Source of the DNA: JBAZJN01 sp041651295
GTDB taxonomy: Bacteria; Patescibacteriota; UBA1384; XYA2-FULL-43-10; CAINNR01
DNA: 64,000 nucleotides
Direction: 5' to 3'
Assembly: GCA_041651295.1 (NCBI GenBank)
Contig: JBAZJN010000001.1
Span: 109,717-173,716 of the forward strand
The notes under the pieces were generated by a model. The model was given only the letters and a program-made list of their open reading frames with translations, was not told the origin of the DNA and searched no databases. The first letter of the stretch is position 1; every line of letters starts with the position of its first letter. The position numbers were made by a program, and so were the translations under genes. Below, piece by piece: positions 39,775 through 48,657 of the stretch.

Positions 39775-40980
39775 CTAGATTTCCAAAGCTTCTTCGATGA
39801 TCATCAAGTTTTTCTTGGCATTTTTCTGCCAAGTATATTTTTTCACCTGTTCCAAACCTTTTTTTCGAAGGTTGAGGCGCAGGCGCTGGTTATCAACTAC
39901 TTCCAAAATTTTTTTCGCCATATTAGAAACATTTTCAGGGTCAAAATAGTGCGCAGCGTCTTCCAGAACTTCAGGCGTCGCTGATATATTTGAAGCTATA
40001 ACCGGTGCCCCGCAAGCCATCGCTTCGAGCGGTGGCAAACCAAAGCCCTCGTTTAACGACGGTTGGATGTAAGCCAGCGCTCCGGCGTAAGCCGCAGACA
40101 AAAGCACCTCCGGCACAAAACCAATTGGCCGAACAGCCAAATTGTTCAATTGTTCAATTGTTAAATTGCTCAACTGATCTAATTTAACCTTATTAATTCG
40201 TTCAATTTCGGCAATTATTTCCGGTTCGTTATAATCAATCTTCCCCGCCAGAACTAGCTGGATTCCATCACTTTCGACTTTCGACTTTCGACTTTCGACT
40301 TGCTCGATTGCCCTCAGCAATCGTGGCAAGTTCTTATGTTTTTTCCACATTCCGGTATAGAGCAGATAATTGCCTTCTAAAGAATAGTTTTTCTTGAATT
40401 TTTGCCCCAATTTCATCCGATCCGCCTGATCCATTTTAGCTATCCGCTGATAACCGGCATCGACACCCAAATAAATTACTTCGATATGATTCGGATCAAC
40501 TTTGAAATATTCGAGTATCTCTTTCTTTGTCGTCTCGGAGTCAACAATGACTTTTTTCGAGTTCATAACTGCCGACTTCATGACCTTTTTGAACATTGCC
40601 ACCTTAAGCGGGTTTTCATATCGAAAATAGCCGAAGGTCGTCATGTCGTGAATTATAATGACGTACGGCCTCTTGTACATCACCGGATGGTTGAATTGTG
40701 TAAAATAGACCAGATCGTACGGCTTCTTGTTCAACCAGACGAATAATTTTGTTTGTTCATCAAGCGAGTAGTGCGGAATATCCAAAACTTCGATCTTAAC
40801 CCGTTTACGATCCCAAAGGCCATGTTCCTTAACGGCAGCAACTCCAGCCGGACGGATAAGCAACGAGTACTGATTTTGATCATCAATTTGCAGCAGATGC
40901 TCCAGAATTCCAAAAACTACTCGGCCGATCGAATCGCCAACACCAATAAAGCGGCCATCGATTAGAATTTTATGGGACAT
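39775..40980 (-). CDS. GT4-family glycosyltransferase with two repeat-encoded inserts
   Basis: 401 aa GT-B enzyme transferring sugar from an activated donor during envelope polysaccharide assembly. N-terminal KILIDGRFIGVGDSIGRV; donor-site motif NEGFGLPPLEAMACGAPVIA then ATPEVLEDAA. Two short inserts come from dispersed repeats: EQVESRKSKVESDG (40267-40302) and QLSNLTIEQLNNLAVR (40138-40182), both between the Rossmann domains and so probably tolerated. First gene of the polysaccharide cluster. Confidence 0.88.
   Translation of the reverse strand: MSHKILIDGRFIGVGDSIGRVVFGILEHLLQIDDQNQYSLLIRPAGVAAVKEHGLWDRKRVKIEVLDIPHYSLDEQTKLFVWLNKKPYDLVYFTQFNHPVMYKRPYVIIIHDMTTFGYFRYENPLKVAMFKKVMKSAVMNSKKVIVDSETTKKEILEYFKVDPNHIEVIYLGVDAGYQRIAKMDQADRMKLGQKFKKNYSLEGNYLLYTGMWKKHKNLPRLLRAIEQVESRKSKVESDGIQLVLAGKIDYNEPEIIAEIERINKVKLDQLSNLTIEQLNNLAVRPIGFVPEVLLSAAYAGALAYIQPSLNEGFGLPPLEAMACGAPVIASNISATPEVLEDAAHYFDPENVSNMAKKILEVVDNQRLRLNLRKKGLEQVKKYTWQKNAKKNLMIIEEALEI
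40138..40182. repeat. CAATTGTT-type tandem repeat inside the GT4 gene
   Basis: Repeats of TTGTTCAATTGTTCAATTG and a related AAATTGCTCAACTG, like the block at 11548-11617 in the PolA nuclease and at 3487-3570 beside pnp. Confidence 0.6.
40267..40302. repeat. Tandem ACTTTCG repeat inside the GT4 gene
   Basis: Four copies of a 7-bp unit encode KVESRKSKVES-type residues; the same array occurs in dnaX at 52106-52139. Confidence 0.8.
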
Positions 40981-40986
40981 AAAATT

Positions 40987-41052
40987 TCATCCAATTAATC
41001 TAATTCATTCTAATTGATCTAATTGGTCTAAACAATATCTAAAATCTAAATA
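40987..41052. repeat. Family B repeat half, left of the four-helix gene
   Basis: CTAATTCATTCTAATTGATC then TCTAAACAATATCTAA. The other half lies at 41420-41470, so the pair brackets the gene at 41059. Confidence 0.6.
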
Positions 41053-41058
41053 ACCACA

Positions 41059-41421
41059 TTACTTAACCTTCCGGTAAATTGAATTAAAGATCAGGTGTAA
41101 TTCTTTTGCCTCAGCCCATAATTTTTTGATTATATCTTTTTTCTCCGATAGGGCAATTGCAAGCATCCTCAACCAATGCTTGGTTTCTCTGGCCTCTTTC
41201 TTACAAATACCAATTTTATGTCTAAAATCTTTCTTCGACTCCGAGTCATCTGCTTCACAATAATTGGCACCAATTGACGAGGCAGATCTAATCAACTGAG
41301 AGATAATCGGCCTAATTACGGTAGTCTCCCTGAGAGATTTGCAAAAATTAATTACATCTTCTCCAAATTTTGCGGTTCTTTCTTCGAGATCCCACTTGGG
41401 TTGATTTTGACTTTCGGTCAT
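41059..41421 (-). CDS. Four-helix bundle protein (23S rRNA intervening-sequence type)
   Basis: 120 aa, the TIGR02436/IVP-like fold: WDLEERTAKFGEDVINFCKS, then IRSASSIGANYCEADDSES then KKDFRHKIGICKKEARETKH then WLRMLAIAL. Frequently found in CPR genomes and in rRNA intervening sequences; a DNA/RNA-binding or structural role is presumed. It is bracketed by the two halves of a family-B repeat, as if it had moved as a unit. Confidence 0.85.
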   Translation of the reverse strand: MTESQNQPKWDLEERTAKFGEDVINFCKSLRETTVIRPIISQLIRSASSIGANYCEADDSESKKDFRHKIGICKKEARETKHWLRMLAIALSEKKDIIKKLWAEAKELHLIFNSIYRKVK

Positions 41422-41470
41422 TTTTTAGGTCAATTAGGTTAATTTGAGAGTATTAGATCAATTATTTTTT

Positions 41471-41527
41471 AGCCTGTGGCTATACACTTCAATTTTTTGT
41501 CAGTCGGACGCTATAGCCCACGGCTTT
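41471..41527. repeat. REP-like palindrome overlapping the end of an O-antigen ligase gene
   Basis: AGCCTGTGGCTATA pairs with CTATAGCCCACGGCT. It encodes the last residues (AVGYSVRLTKN) of the gene at 41489. Confidence 0.65.
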
Positions 41528-42781
41528 AGTTTTTAGCTCGGTACTAATTGCAACCGCCATAAGAATGAATACTGATACCGCCATTGCCGGATTGTCGGAA
41601 AAAATATGAAGGAAAAATGCGTTTACGAGCAAGGCGACAATGACCGCAAACAGTACCTTGGAACCGCGAAAAAATTTCTTTAGGGCAAAAACAAAAAACC
41701 CTGCGAACAGCAACAAGCCGATGATGCCGGTTTCAAACAAAATTTGTAAATAATAATTCTCGGGCATATAGCCGCCAAATTTTAGCGCGGCCGGACCGGC
41801 GGTGCCGATGCCCCGACCAAGAATTAGGCCGCTGGCGTTTGAGCCCAAAGCAGTTTTTGTTGCCATCTCGGTTGAAGAGGCGTGCTGTACTGAGGATGCG
41901 CCGTGAGTTAAGAGATCGGTTATTGTTCCGCCAAAATACATTACATAGCTGACGACAAAGGCAAACGCGACTGCGAAGAAAAGGATCATTGCCGGAATTT
42001 TTGGTCGGCTCTCTTTCGGCAAAGTGATAAAGAAGATTATCACGCCCAACGCCGTACCCAGAATCGCCGAGCGGGAAAAAGTTAAAATCAGGGCCAGCGT
42101 TATCGGAACAATAAAATAAGTTGACCAATTTTTGAATAGTTTTTTAGAAATTACTGCCCGATGGAGAGCGTAGAATAAGGGGAAAATTAGGTAAGACGCC
42201 AATTGATTCGGACCGGCCAAGAATGAACTGGCCTGATTGGTACTCACAAGAGCATTTTGGCCAAAACCAAAGTTTGAGATGCCAAAATAACTGGTCAGCC
42301 AATTTGCCGGCAGAAAAAAGTATTCAACTACACCAACTGTTGAAATTAGGCCGGCGACGCCGACATAAAACAGAGCAATTTTCTTTGCGTTGGCGCAATT
42401 TGATAGTCGGGCGAAAAGATAAAAAATAAAAGGCAAAGCGGTAAAGCGCAAGCTTTCGAGGCCCCGCTGCATCTCACTCGGATGAATAAAAACACAAACT
42501 AGAGTCCAAAGCAGAAAAGCAACGGCGACAATATCGACCGAGGTGAAAGCAAGCTTCTTTTTAAACAGCGCAATGATGAAATTTGATACAATGAGTAGTA
42601 CAACAACCGGCTCATAGAAATGAGAAAACCAAAAAATTGTCTTGTCGGGATAAGACGTATAACTCTCCAGGGTGTGAATAAACAACTCTGATACCGGCAG
42701 ATAAAGTAAAATTAAAAAAAGAAACACCTTGTTTACGGAATAAAGTAAATTTTTATCCGAAGGATGTTCATTTTCAAGCAT
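41489..42781 (-). CDS. O-antigen ligase/polymerase (Wzy_C) family protein
   Basis: 430 aa, ~11 helices. Wzy_C hallmarks: LALILTFSRSAILGTALG, then the large external loop with LILGRGIGTAGPAALKFGG and PENYYLQILFETGIIGLLLF. Either polymerises or ligates surface glycan. The start overlaps the end of the next gene upstream by 8 bp, so they form one operon. The C-terminal ~10 residues come from a REP-like palindrome. Confidence 0.8.
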   Translation of the reverse strand: MLENEHPSDKNLLYSVNKVFLFLILLYLPVSELFIHTLESYTSYPDKTIFWFSHFYEPVVVLLIVSNFIIALFKKKLAFTSVDIVAVAFLLWTLVCVFIHPSEMQRGLESLRFTALPFIFYLFARLSNCANAKKIALFYVGVAGLISTVGVVEYFFLPANWLTSYFGISNFGFGQNALVSTNQASSFLAGPNQLASYLIFPLFYALHRAVISKKLFKNWSTYFIVPITLALILTFSRSAILGTALGVIIFFITLPKESRPKIPAMILFFAVAFAFVVSYVMYFGGTITDLLTHGASSVQHASSTEMATKTALGSNASGLILGRGIGTAGPAALKFGGYMPENYYLQILFETGIIGLLLFAGFFVFALKKFFRGSKVLFAVIVALLVNAFFLHIFSDNPAMAVSVFILMAVAISTELKTKAVGYSVRLTKN

Positions 42782-44012
42782 CTTGCCGCCTTCCTATTAC
42801 ACTACCTGTAGCCAGAAGCAGCCAGAACAAAGCCGATAGGTCATTTTTAAAATATGTTGTGTCAACCAAACCATGGATCATGATGGCCACCATGGAGGCA
42901 AAAGCCCCGGCCATCAAAAAGATTTCTCCACCTCTGCGACCCAAATTCCAGAAAAAGCTGCCCAAGATATATATGAAGCTCAGAAGCCCCAATATGCCGA
43001 TATTGAGCCAAAACGCCAGGTATAGATTGTGAGGATGGAGAGCATAGGATAATCCGTAAGTGACGAAACCCGAATTACTGGTTGAGATTGAGGCGACTGC
43101 GCTTTGAAATTGTCCCATCCCGATACCAAAAACCGGATTCGCCTTAATCAGCTGGGCGGCGTAGCGGTAAATATCCATTCTGATATTGTTGGAATAGGTA
43201 TCGTTTCCGATTGATGAAAATACAAAAGCTAGCACAACGGCAGTAACGATCAGCCCGATGATCCAGAGAGCAATTTTTTTACCCGAATCAACCATTTTAG
43301 CCTTGTAAGTTTTTGCCATTCCAAAGGCTAGGAAAGATAGGAGACCAAAACCAAAGGCCAAAAGTCCGCCAAGGGATTTCGAAGTATAGAGCGCGTATAA
43401 CGGTAAAAGAAACATTATTAAAATTAAAGTCCGGTCGATTTTCTTTTGAAAATAGTCAAAAATCGTAAATGAAAAAATTCCGGCCGGGACGACATACATT
43501 GCTAAATAATTCGGTGATTCAAACGGACCAAATGATCTGAATCTGGCTAAATAATCGTAAAATCCCGGATCGTTTGTCTGGTAAAAAAGCGTCGAAATCA
43601 CTCCGAGCTTTTGCAGTGTTGCCCAAAGAGAAACGATCAGCAGATTGATAAAAATCGGTATCGCTATCCGCCGGATATTATTTTTCTTGTAGTTGTTGAT
43701 AATCAGGAAATAGAGAATCGCCGGAACAAAAAACCAGCCCTTCCAAATGCCAAGCGCGGTAGTTTTGTCGGGCGAGAAAATAATTGAAACAGCGGCAAAA
43801 AATACCAATAAATAGTTCGGCCAAAATCCGACAAGCAAGCGCTTGTCGTTCCCGCGCAGGCGGGAACCCACTAATAGCCGTTCGATAATGAATACCAGAA
43901 GGGCAATGCCAACGGTAATTTCAAAAACGTTGGTTGGCAAGCCGAAAACCAGAAAACGAAAAATATAGGCCGGTATTAAAAAGATAGCGAGTAGAACTAA
44001 ATATCTCGACAT
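42774..44012 (-). CDS. O-antigen ligase/polymerase family protein (second copy)
   Basis: 412 aa polytopic. PFESPNYLAMYVVPAGIF, then FGIGMGQFQSAVASIS and LHPHNLYLAFWLNIGILGLL are Wzy_C motifs. RLLVGSRLRGNDKRLLVGF near residue 45 is encoded by a family-D repeat (43838-43880) at a cytoplasmic loop between helices. It diverges from the flippase gene across a 41-bp gap. Two adjacent ligase-type genes suggest polymerase plus ligase, or two glycans. Confidence 0.8.
   Translation of the reverse strand: MSRYLVLLAIFLIPAYIFRFLVFGLPTNVFEITVGIALLVFIIERLLVGSRLRGNDKRLLVGFWPNYLLVFFAAVSIIFSPDKTTALGIWKGWFFVPAILYFLIINNYKKNNIRRIAIPIFINLLIVSLWATLQKLGVISTLFYQTNDPGFYDYLARFRSFGPFESPNYLAMYVVPAGIFSFTIFDYFQKKIDRTLILIMFLLPLYALYTSKSLGGLLAFGFGLLSFLAFGMAKTYKAKMVDSGKKIALWIIGLIVTAVVLAFVFSSIGNDTYSNNIRMDIYRYAAQLIKANPVFGIGMGQFQSAVASISTSNSGFVTYGLSYALHPHNLYLAFWLNIGILGLLSFIYILGSFFWNLGRRGGEIFLMAGAFASMVAIMIHGLVDTTYFKNDLSALFWLLLATGSVIGRRQDA
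43838..43880. repeat. Family D repeat inside the O-antigen ligase gene
   Basis: TTCCCGCGCAGGCGGGAA hairpin flanked by a short duplicated stretch that encodes RLLVG on both sides. Confidence 0.75.
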
Positions 44013-44053
44013 AGGTTTATTTTAGCACAAAAATCGGCTAAGCTAGTAATGTT

Positions 44054-45502
44054 ATGAATGAAAATCTGACTGCGGAGAAAAATACTATCGCCGGCAATGT
44101 TATCGCCCAAATTATTGGCCGGGTGATTGTTTTGACCATGTCTTTGGTCACAATCAAACTGATTTCGAATTATGCCGGTACGGAAGGCACCGGCTATTAC
44201 AACACCGTTATCACCTACTTATCATTTTTTGTCGCCATCGCCGATTTCGGCTTGTTTTCAATTGGCGTTAGGGAGATCGCAAAAAACCCGGAAAAGAAAC
44301 GCCAGCTGCTCAACAACATCTTTACCATCCGTCTTATTAGTGCTTTAGTCGTCACGGCTCTGGCTGTTGTTATCGCCCAACTAACCGCTTATCCTCCAAT
44401 TATTAAACATGGAGTGCTTGTTGCCTCGGTTTTTCTTTTTATTAATCTAGTCGGAAGCGTTTTTGATATGGCATTTCAAGCCCGGATGTCAATGAAAAAC
44501 GTTGCCACAGCCGAAGTAGTTGCCAAAATTATCGCTATTATTGCCCTCTCGGTTGTTATTTATTTTCATTTTAATTTTCTCTGGATAATTGCCACCGTTT
44601 CAATCGCCGCAATTGCTGGTTTTATCGTTAAATTCTTGCTTACCGTCAAGGAGGATATGCCAAGTTTCGGCTGGGATTCAAAGATCATTAGAGAAATCAC
44701 TAACCTTGCACTACCCTTTGGCATGATTTTTATTTTGAACAATTTCTATTTTAAGGTTGATACTCTAATTCTTTTTTACTTCAAAGGCGCCTCAGAAGTT
44801 GGTATTTACGCCGTCGCCTATCGCGTTCTGGAAACCACAATGTTTGCCGCCGCCTATCTTTCTTATTCATTAAAGCCACTTCTGTCGTCAAATATCGAAT
44901 CAAACAAACAAAAGGCCGCCAATGCGGCTTCCAGCGGGCTGACTTTCCTGCTGACAATTTCTCTGGCTATTGGGGTTATCTGCATCCCATTCGCTAAAGA
45001 AATTATCATTTTCCTTTCAACCTCCGATTTCGTAGCCGGAGCACCGGTGATTATTGTTCTATGTTTTGCCAGTCTGTTTATCTACATGAATACGCTGATT
45101 AACGAAATTATGATCGCCAAAGACGCCAGAAGATATCTTTTGACCATGGCCATTACGGTTTTAACCTTCAATGTTGTAGCCAATATAATCTTAATTCCAA
45201 TCTACTCATTCTACGCCGCGGCTGCGACAACACTGGCATCAGAAATTCTAATATTTTGCTTCGGGGTTTATAAGGCCAAGAAAACTATTCCGTTTCGCTT
45301 TGATAGCTCAAGAATTGCCAAGCTAATACTTTCAGCCGTAATTTCAATCATTTTCGCTCTGCTTATTCGCTCTACCGGAGTTTATTTTATGATTGGAATT
45401 GTTTTAGCTGTTGGGCTCTACGCCTCCCTAGCCTTTTTAATCGATGCCGTGCCCAAGGAAATGCTTAAAGACTATTTAGCCTCGGTAAGGAAAAATGGAT
45501 AA
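44054..45502 (+). CDS. Polysaccharide flippase (Wzx/MOP family)
   Basis: 482 aa, ~14 helices. Translocates lipid-linked glycan units across the membrane. NVIAQIIGRVIVLTMSLVTI start, YAGTEGTGYYNTVITYLSFF, and FALPFG-like segment NLALPFGMIFILNNFYFKVD typical of the MOP exporters. TAGTAA lies 4 nt before the ATG, so the transcript is probably leaderless or nearly so. The last 8 bp overlap the GT2 gene; divergent from the O-antigen ligase genes. Confidence 0.85.
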   Translation: MNENLTAEKNTIAGNVIAQIIGRVIVLTMSLVTIKLISNYAGTEGTGYYNTVITYLSFFVAIADFGLFSIGVREIAKNPEKKRQLLNNIFTIRLISALVVTALAVVIAQLTAYPPIIKHGVLVASVFLFINLVGSVFDMAFQARMSMKNVATAEVVAKIIAIIALSVVIYFHFNFLWIIATVSIAAIAGFIVKFLLTVKEDMPSFGWDSKIIREITNLALPFGMIFILNNFYFKVDTLILFYFKGASEVGIYAVAYRVLETTMFAAAYLSYSLKPLLSSNIESNKQKAANAASSGLTFLLTISLAIGVICIPFAKEIIIFLSTSDFVAGAPVIIVLCFASLFIYMNTLINEIMIAKDARRYLLTMAITVLTFNVVANIILIPIYSFYAAAATTLASEILIFCFGVYKAKKTIPFRFDSSRIAKLILSAVISIIFALLIRSTGVYFMIGIVLAVGLYASLAFLIDAVPKEMLKDYLASVRKNG

Positions 45503-46415
45503 AATGAGCACAAATAATAAAGTAGTCCGCGAAATCCCGAGTGATAGTCGATGGATCGAACTTTCAATTATTATTGTTGATTTCAACAGCCAGAAATTTA
45601 CTTTGGCTCTTGTCAATGATCTGAAAAAAAAATTAGCAGGGATAAAACACGAAATAATAATTGTTGATAATTTTCCAAACAGCGATGCGGACCAAATTTT
45701 CAGTAAGGAATTCGCTAAAAGCAAAAATATCAAAATTATAAAGTCTAAAGAGAATAACGGTTACGGCTCCGGAAACAACCTCGGAGCCAAAGAAGCGCAG
45801 GGTAAGTACCTCTGGCTCTTAAACCCTGACACCGAGATTTTTGATGACACAGCTGAAAAGATGCTGGATTTCCTTTCCAAACACTTTGAGGTTGGAGCAC
45901 TGACACCAATAATTCTCCAGCCGGACAGAACAACACCACAAAGACATTTTTTCGGCCACTTTCAAACACTTTCGAGAATAATTTTGCGCAACCAGGCCGG
46001 CGTACTTTCAAAAAATTTGTCATTCCTGCGAAAGCGGGAATCTACTAATAGTGGATCCCCGACAGAATCGGGGATGACATTTTTTTATACCGACATGATC
46101 ACCGGCGCGGGATTAATGATCCGCCGAGAATTATTTGAGAAGTTAAATGGGTTTGATCCAAACATTTTTATGTAATTGGAGGATGAAGATCTCTGCCGCC
46201 GGATAGCAAAACAAGGACTCAAAAATGCCGTACTGACAACGGCTAAAATCATCCACTTCGAAGGTCAAAGTTCAAACTCATTTGAAAAAAAGAGGTTCTA
46301 CTATCAAAGTCAAGATTATTACTGGCAAAAACACTGTGGGACAGTTAAAACAATCTTAATGAAGGTGCTGCGCTTCCCTTATATCATTTTTCAACAAATA
46401 AAGAATTTGGGCTAA
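45495..46415 (+). pseudogene. GT2-family glycosyltransferase interrupted by in-frame TAA
   Basis: A rhamnosyltransferase-like GT2: LSIIIVDFNSQKFTLALVND, NNGYGSGNNLGAKEAQGKYL, LLNPDTEIFDD, ITGAGLMIRRELFEKLNGFD. The frame then meets TAA (46173-46175) exactly where the family reads FMYxEDxDLC: FM-stop-LEDEDLCRRIAKQG continues in the same frame to 46415. One base change (TAT or TAC to TAA) explains it. The segment LRKRESTNSGSPTESGM (46019-46080) is a repeat-encoded insert. Either a recent pseudogene, two fragments, or an assembly error. Confidence 0.8.
46019..46080. repeat. Family D repeat inside the GT2 gene
   Basis: ATTCCTGCGAAAGCGGGAAT and ATCCCCGACAGAATCGGGGAT-type arms, frame kept open. Confidence 0.8.
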
Positions 46416-46515
46416 TATCTAATTTCTAATTGATCCAAACAATTTCTTATTAATTTTCAATCTGAACATTAGATATTTTTTAGGTTAATTGGGTCAATTA
46501 AAGGTATTTGAAATT
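46413..46515. repeat. Family B repeat
   Basis: ATCTAATTTCTAATTGATCC then AACAATTTC ... TTTTTTAGGTTAATTGGGTC as in other copies. Confidence 0.7.
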
Positions 46516-46525
46516 TTATTAAAAC

Positions 46526-46554
46526 TTGAGCAATCAAGTTTTTTTTGCTAAGCT
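46526..46554 (+). promoter_or_regulatory. Promoter of the 240-aa gene
   Basis: TTGAGC, 17-nt spacer, TGC-TAAGCT. Confidence 0.6.
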
Positions 46555-46592
46555 CTTTGCGGCGCAACGATTCTCCATTTCGAGGTGCTATC

Positions 46593-47315
46593 ATGAGGCA
46601 ATTTATTGCAAACCAGCGACAGAGCCGCCTCGCTAGGCGGATTCTCCAAGAGATCACTCGCTACGCTAACGCCGACATAGTCTCGGCTAGGCTGGTGATC
46701 CTTTCGAACATCGTCTTAGCCGTAATTCTGGTCACAATGACTCTTATGCTCATTGACGGCGCATCCCCATGGCTGGGCGCTTGTGCCATCATCGGCCTGA
46801 TCTGCTTCGGCCTGCGAACTGAATCCCTGGCCCAGCAGAGGCGGGTCAAGGAGCGGGCGACAGCAACCATCTCCCGCTTCTGGCCACTGACCGATCTCCG
46901 GTCAGTCATAGCCGTCGGACACATGGGCAAGACTGTCGTCGTGCTTCACCGCTGCGATAATTCAGACGCGACCTTCGACCTTGAGCCTGATGAGCGGCAG
47001 ACACGGCTGTTTACGCACGCCTGGCTCAAACTAGCCGAGCGGCCGCCCGTTACCATCTCTGAACCCGTTCTTTTCCCAGACTGCCTGAAGTTTCAGCTTC
47101 TAGTGCGCCCGTTACGGTCAGGCCTGATAGCCATCATCGGTTCAAGAGAGCCTGTGCCCTATAGTCTCTGGACCCACTATGGTGACCCAGACACAATGCG
47201 CCGGAGCGTCAAAGACGCGCTCCAAGCCGAAATCAGTCGCAAGGGGAAGATTCGCCCCCCGAAGTGCGTGGACGATGATTCACCACTTCAACTTCTATGC
47301 TGGCATCTGGCATGA
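46593..47315 (+). CDS. Membrane protein, unknown, 240 aa
   Basis: Two hydrophobic helices (about 35-55 and 60-78), the rest a soluble domain of about 160 residues (SVIAVGHMGKTVVVLHRCDN, HAWLKLAERPPVTISEPVLF). No family recognised. ATG at 46593, 6 nt after GAGGTG, is chosen over the frame opening at 46545. Promoter upstream and a family-G hairpin terminator (47352-47395) downstream. GC-rich cassette. Confidence 0.6.
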   Translation: MRQFIANQRQSRLARRILQEITRYANADIVSARLVILSNIVLAVILVTMTLMLIDGASPWLGACAIIGLICFGLRTESLAQQRRVKERATATISRFWPLTDLRSVIAVGHMGKTVVVLHRCDNSDATFDLEPDERQTRLFTHAWLKLAERPPVTISEPVLFPDCLKFQLLVRPLRSGLIAIIGSREPVPYSLWTHYGDPDTMRRSVKDALQAEISRKGKIRPPKCVDDDSPLQLLCWHLA

Positions 47316-47351
47316 TGTTAACAAAAAGACCTAATCCCGCCCCTTCGGTGG

Positions 47352-47395
47352 CCTGCCCGCAATGCGTCAGTTAGACTTGATGCAAGCGGGCTTTT
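47352..47395 (+). terminator. Terminator formed by a family G repeat
   Basis: GCCCGCAATGCGTC pairs with GATGCAAGCGGGC, followed by T6. Confidence 0.75.
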
Positions 47396-47396
47396 T

Positions 47397-47512
47397 TATT
47401 CCAAGATAGCGAAGACCACAGGTTCCATCCGTGGATGAAGCGATCCAATAGATCGACCATAGGTTGTACAATGCGGAACAGTGCTGCGGGCCATGCCCCG
47501 TGAGCACCTATT
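47397..47512. repeat. REP-like three-hairpin element, family F copy 2
   Basis: Same order as 35738-35848. Hairpin 1 reads CCACAGGTTCCATCCGTGG, hairpin 2 CGACC-ATA-GGTTG, hairpin 3 CGGG-CCATGC-CCCG: sequence differs from copy 1 but stems remain. Confidence 0.8.
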
Positions 47513-47566
47513 TACATAATATAATTAATGCGGTATTCTTTGCCCATACTCCCAAGAAGAACGGCA

Positions 47567-47659
47567 ATGAAACTCCGCTGGTACTGGTTGCTTGTTGTTT
47601 TGTCCGACTACCTGACGGCGATTGACGGCTATGGTCGCGAGTACCTGGGATTCCGCTAG
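47567..47659 (+). CDS. 30-aa hydrophobic peptide
   Basis: MKLRWYWLLVVLSDYLTAID then GYGREYLGFR. Short, with one partial helix. The upstream AAGAAG is a weak Shine-Dalgarno. It precedes the 84-aa gene by 24 nt and may be co-transcribed with it. Confidence 0.35.
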   Translation: MKLRWYWLLVVLSDYLTAIDGYGREYLGFR

Positions 47660-47683
47660 TCTTGCAACGACAGGGAGGCGAAG

Positions 47684-47938
47684 ATGTCATCAGATAATCC
47701 GCTGGAGGAAGCCATGAGTGCGACCTGGCCGATGGTCCTGCTTGTGGCAGGATTGCTGTTCGGCGGAATTGCCTGCGCAGTTTGGGCACTGTATCTCTTC
47801 GCCGTTGCTGGTGAAGCAGTCGGCCTGCCCATCCTTGGCATATCCACCATCCTCTTGTTGATCTTCGGCGGCATCGTCAGACAGCGGCAAGCCGCGAAGA
47901 AAACGGCGGCAAGCCGTTTTACAGCTGGCTACAGCTAG
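47684..47938 (+). CDS. 84-aa two-helix membrane protein
   Basis: MSSDNPLEEAMSATWPMVLL start; helices at about 16-38 and 45-65; basic tail RQRQAAKKTAASRF. GGGAGG lies 7 nt before the ATG. Terminator CCCCGCAAGTGCGGGG plus T5 follows. Unknown, cassette-like. Confidence 0.55.
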   Translation: MSSDNPLEEAMSATWPMVLLVAGLLFGGIACAVWALYLFAVAGEAVGLPILGISTILLLIFGGIVRQRQAAKKTAASRFTAGYS

Positions 47939-47965
47939 TAGTCAACAACCGAATATCGAGTCCGA

Positions 47966-47987
47966 CCCCCCGCAAGTGCGGGGTTTT
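47966..47987 (+). terminator. Rho-independent terminator
   Basis: CCCCGCAAGTGCGGGG hairpin followed by TTTTTG. Confidence 0.8.
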
Positions 47988-48033
47988 TGTGATCCAACGT
48001 TTTGTGTTATAAATGGATCAAGGGGTGAGGATA

Positions 48034-48627
48034 ATGGCTAGTGACCGAACTGTGGTTATCAACGTTAGGCGGCCGGCCGCTAGACCCAATGGTTGTTACT
48101 ATCAAACCGACTTTTCGCCAGAAGGGCTGACAGTCGAGCAACAATCGAACGCGGCCCAAAAAGCCCGATGGATACTGATCAGGCGGTCGCCTAGCGGAGA
48201 GTTGGAAGTGAGGGAGCACAAGTGCCCGCCCGGTTGGACGAACTTGAGACTTGTCCGCTTTGCTATCACCAAAGCGGAGTACGACAGGTGTGCGAGCGTG
48301 CTTATTGACTCCACGCGGCTGGTATCAGGCAGAAACAACCACCTCAGAGAAAGCAACAAGGCTTGGGTATCATTGCGTAGCGGTTGTCGCCACAGTGGCA
48401 ACGACTGGAGCTTAGTCTGCCAAATCTTCAATCTTAACTGGTACGTGTCGACCGAAGACCATGCCAGTCGAGTGCGCGACGAGCTGATCAAACTGGCTAA
48501 TGACGACCCGAGCAGGGCCAAGAAGTACGGCCAGCGCGAAGATGAAGTTCTATTTTCGCTTGCCTGGCTCAACGAACTGGAGGAATCCGGCATTGCCGCA
48601 ATTCGCGCCGCATACCATGGCCCCTGA
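48034..48627 (+). CDS. Unknown GC-rich cassette gene, 197 aa
   Basis: Soluble, with several Cys (GCYYQTDFSPEGLT; HKCPPGWTNLRLVRFA; SGCRHSGNDWSLVC) and helical end (DEVLFSLAWLNELEESGIAA). No family recognised. ATG at 48034 follows AGGGGTGAGG; the ATG at 48013 overlaps a TATAAA -10 box and cannot be the start. Own promoter and weak terminator. Confidence 0.55.
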   Translation: MASDRTVVINVRRPAARPNGCYYQTDFSPEGLTVEQQSNAAQKARWILIRRSPSGELEVREHKCPPGWTNLRLVRFAITKAEYDRCASVLIDSTRLVSGRNNHLRESNKAWVSLRSGCRHSGNDWSLVCQIFNLNWYVSTEDHASRVRDELIKLANDDPSRAKKYGQREDEVLFSLAWLNELEESGIAAIRAAYHGP

Positions 48628-48657
48628 TCAACTCAGCGGGCTTTTTTAGTTTGCAGC

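Noticed and set aside
46173..46175. Stop-codon reassignment to explain the GT2 interruption
   Set aside because: All other genes use TAA as a true stop, and known CPR recoding concerns TGA only.
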